Origin: Metridium senile
Taxonomy: Eukaryota; Cnidaria; Anthozoa; Actiniaria; Metridiidae
Direction of reading: 5' to 3'
NCBI GenBank assembly: GCA_949775045.1
Contig: OX459105.1
Location: 4,498,556-4,562,555 of the forward strand
DNA: 64,000 bases
Made by a program: the position numbers and the translations under genes. The notes beneath the pieces are model-generated. The model saw nothing but the letters and a program-made list of their open reading frames with translations, had not been told where the DNA came from and searched no databases. This document shows, piece after piece, positions 61,901 through 64,000 of the stretch; position 1 is the first letter of the stretch, and every line of letters starts with the position of its first letter.

Positions 61901-63966
61901 TCCCAATAAAGGATTGATGTTTTATGCATCAGTTTCATTAACTTAGATGTGCATGTCAAATACTAGACTGCGAACAGTCCCTTCTTTTCCCTCCAGATTC
62001 CGATGAAAACAAGAGAAAAAATGAGCATTTAAATAGAACATGGACGCCCAGGGATTGGGGGCGAAAAGGGGGAGGAGCGATGAATAAAAGGAAAAGTACA
62101 ACTTTACCTCTCCATTCCTCCCCTCCCCAACTCACCTCCAATCTCTGCTTGCTCGTTTTATTAACAGGTTTAAATTTTCTGAATCTGGAGGAAAAAGTAG
62201 GGACTGCTCGCAGTCTAGTCAAATACATATTAATTAGGTATACGGTTAAGACCAGATTAATTAAGTATATATTATAAAGTTTTCTTAAGGGTAGTTTCCT
62301 TAACTCAATATTTTCAAATGATAATTTATTAATCATTATTATTATTGTTATATATTTATTATTATTTTGACAATAAAGTTCTGCGATAAGACATTGAACT
62401 TTACAAAGATTTTACACGACGTTTCGACGTTATCAAACACCATTATCAAGTGAGAATGATAAACTTATAACATGAATAATAATGAGTTAAAAAAATTTCC
62501 TTTACTTTAGTTTATTGTACTTTTAACTCATTATTATGTCTTATCGCAGAACTTTATTGTCAAATGTATTTCCAAACCTTTACTTATACAGATAATTTAT
62601 TATTATTATTATTTTTAAGGTGAAAAGCACAGAAGGAATGACAAAAGTTGGTATCCCTGAAAGGTTCATTGGTTTAGTTATAGGCAAGGAACATTCTAAT
62701 TTACGAAGAATCAGAGAGAAAACAGAAGCAGACATTGTTGACAATGATGGAGCAATCTATGTTGGTGGGAGTGATGATCAACGCAGGAAAGCAGCAATAG
62801 AATTGAAAACCAATGTAGTAAGTTTAACACAAAAGCTTCAGTTGATTGATCGGTAACCAGTCATTTCGCACAAATGCACTTTCGCCCAGGTCATTTTGCC
62901 TATACAAAAAATGTGTTTGACACCAATCATTTTTTCCTCCATCTATCAATTATGATAATATATACATTGTATTCATTTGACATTATTACTCTTATTATAA
63001 ACTCATTAAAAATCGGCTGAGTTGACCTTCAGAACAAATACAAGGTCAACCAATCAGAATTATGGATTCAACATCGTATATTGATTAGCATTTCCCATTA
63101 TTCTGCCAAGAAACTTTATGAAATACGAGTTCTTCTTTCTTTAAATTAATTGTAAATGCTAGTCAAACTCATGGTGGGATTATATTTCAATCAACAAGAA
63201 AAGTCTACATTGTATACTCGGAAAAAGCTCAAAAATTGCTAACCAAAAATAGTGACCCCTAATTCCTTTCAGGGATTAGGCGATCAACTCACCTGGCATA
63301 AATATGATTGAGCTTATATGTTATTGATCAATTGAATACCAAATAATTATATAATTTTAACAATAACAATATAATGAATTTTTATTTTGCAGTATAGTGC
63401 AATTTACACAAACGACACACAGGAGACGTTTACTCTTGAAAGATTTGATTTTGTTGATGGCACTGGCCCAGAATGTAACTACACACTTGAACCAATTGAT
63501 TGTCCAACAACTCATTTGCTTCAACATGACAATTTTTACAAAATTGACAAAGTTGATGAAGACGAAGACAACAAGGTAAGATATTATATCATTAATATGG
63601 TGATGATGATCATAACAATAAAGATTTGATGAATTATGATTCTTTGTGACTTGTTGATTTGATGATATTGTTAATTAATTTTCAAAATTTCTCACCTTTA
63701 TAAAATATCTGAGAAAATCTCTTGACTGTGACAATAAAATGCACCTTTTGTCAAATAGAGTATTGTGTATATATGTTATCTTGGTGTATTTCTCTATCTC
63801 CAGATAGACAATGGTGAGATAGACATGAAAGATTTGGAAAGCACTGTGACCAAAGTACTGCAAAAAATACAGCAAACCGTAACTACAGATGGTAGCAGTA
63901 CATTCCCAAAGTCCGACTTTTGGCTTCATTTTGGGCATGTTTTCATGGCAGGAAAAGTTGATGAAG
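58916..63966 (+). CDS. gene C: KH protein near-identical to gene A, cut by window end
   Basis: Exons 58916-59106, 59409-59444, 60531-60728, 61680-61709, 62620-62817, 63393-63575 and 63804-63966 match gene A in length and phase (191/191 from the acceptor, 36, 198, 30, 198, 183, 163). Most intron sequence is also shared, including the hairpin and the 254-bp MITE. Differences are few, such as VIGKKHCNI against VIGKKYCNI and PERFIG against PKEYIG. Loops are GKKH and GKEH. The ATG at 58918 sits two bases after an acceptor, and upstream candidates are the coil and linker exons at 53913 and 55016. Whether these splice to the KH exons is unknown. The C-terminal exons lie beyond the window. Confidence 0.75.
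59875..60180. mobile_element. 0.3-kb insertion specific to gene C
   Basis: Gene A is continuous here (CATTTTATTTATTATTG). The insert contains CTGACGTTTCGACAACCTGA and is bounded by TTTTATTTATTA-like direct repeats. Type unknown. Confidence 0.6.
60765..61275. mobile_element. 0.5-kb insertion specific to gene C
   Basis: Two inverted pairs are visible: ATTCGCCGAAGGCGAAGTGG with the CTGAGGTGAATAATTG side, and TTAGTATATACATGATTCAC with its inverse at about 61245-61268. Gene A lacks it. Probably two nested or composite MITEs. Confidence 0.65.
61964..62217. mobile_element. 254-bp Mutator-like MITE (gene C copy)
   Basis: Same element, same target duplication GTCAAATAC (61955-61963, 62218-62226) as 6800-7053. 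Confidence 0.85.
62620..62817 (+). other. gene C exon: third KH module
   Basis: VGIPERFIGLVIGKEHSN, REKTEADIVDNDGAIYVGG, DQRRKAAIELK. Same GKEH loop. The usual TGA(D/E) glycine of gene A is Glu here (KTEAD). Confidence 0.82.
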
Positions 63967-64000
63967 GTTGGTTTGAGCAAAGTTAATATGATGAACTGGT

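Overview
The window is animal nuclear DNA, not bacterial. It is AT-rich, the genes are split into many short exons with GT..AG introns, and most of the rest is transposable elements (TEs), miniature inverted-repeat elements (MITEs), microsatellites and satellite-like arrays. A DZIP3-type HEPN domain, a TRADD-N-like domain and KH domains in one gene, together with LINE, tyrosine-recombinase and TIR elements, fit an early-branching metazoan. A cnidarian is my best guess; a sponge or another invertebrate is not excluded. No rRNA, CRISPR, operon or bacterial signal was seen.

The core of the window is a tandem family of three related genes, all on the + strand. Gene A (promoter about 1255-1677, coding exons 2166-14697) encodes three KH-type modules followed by a conserved C-terminal region of about 385 residues. 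Gene B (promoter about 31610-31986, coding exons 33691-49826) is the longest: a DZIP3-type HEPN domain, 18-residue coil repeats, a Pro/Ser/Thr repeat linker, a TRADD-N-like domain, two KH modules and the same C-terminal region. Gene C (promoter about 51330-51738, coil exon at 53913, KH and following exons from 58916) runs off the right edge. Gene C is near-identical to gene A from the first KH exon onward, introns included, while its 5' part is a deleted copy of gene B. Exon phases join without error in all three models, except for one frameshift in the HEPN exon of gene B. The mix of HEPN (often an RNase), RNA-binding-type KH folds and a TRADD-N adaptor suggests an RNA-sensing or cell-death/immune role. 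That role is inference from domain content only.

Between genes A and B (about 14.7-31.6 kb) lies a TE nest. It holds a Harbinger-like element with perfect 40-bp inverted ends (16637-17657) inside a tRNA-like sequence, and a Ngaro/DIRS-like tyrosine-recombinase retroelement with split direct repeats (18641-27361). A 5.5-kb DNA transposon (20428-25944, 11-bp target duplication) sits inside that retroelement and encodes a transposase-like protein with RING and cysteine-protease-like parts. Gene A's last intron holds a 5'-truncated LINE, itself interrupted by a TA-duplicating MITE. Introns of gene B hold a 0.6-kb TCTG array, a CAT-rich array and several MITEs, and a GGAAT-rich satellite of about 1.1 kb follows its stop codon.

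The A/C duplication gives a built-in clock. Some MITEs (6800-7053 and 61964-62217) sit at the same site in both copies and predate the duplication. Others (2763-3020) have a clean empty site in C and are younger or were lost there.
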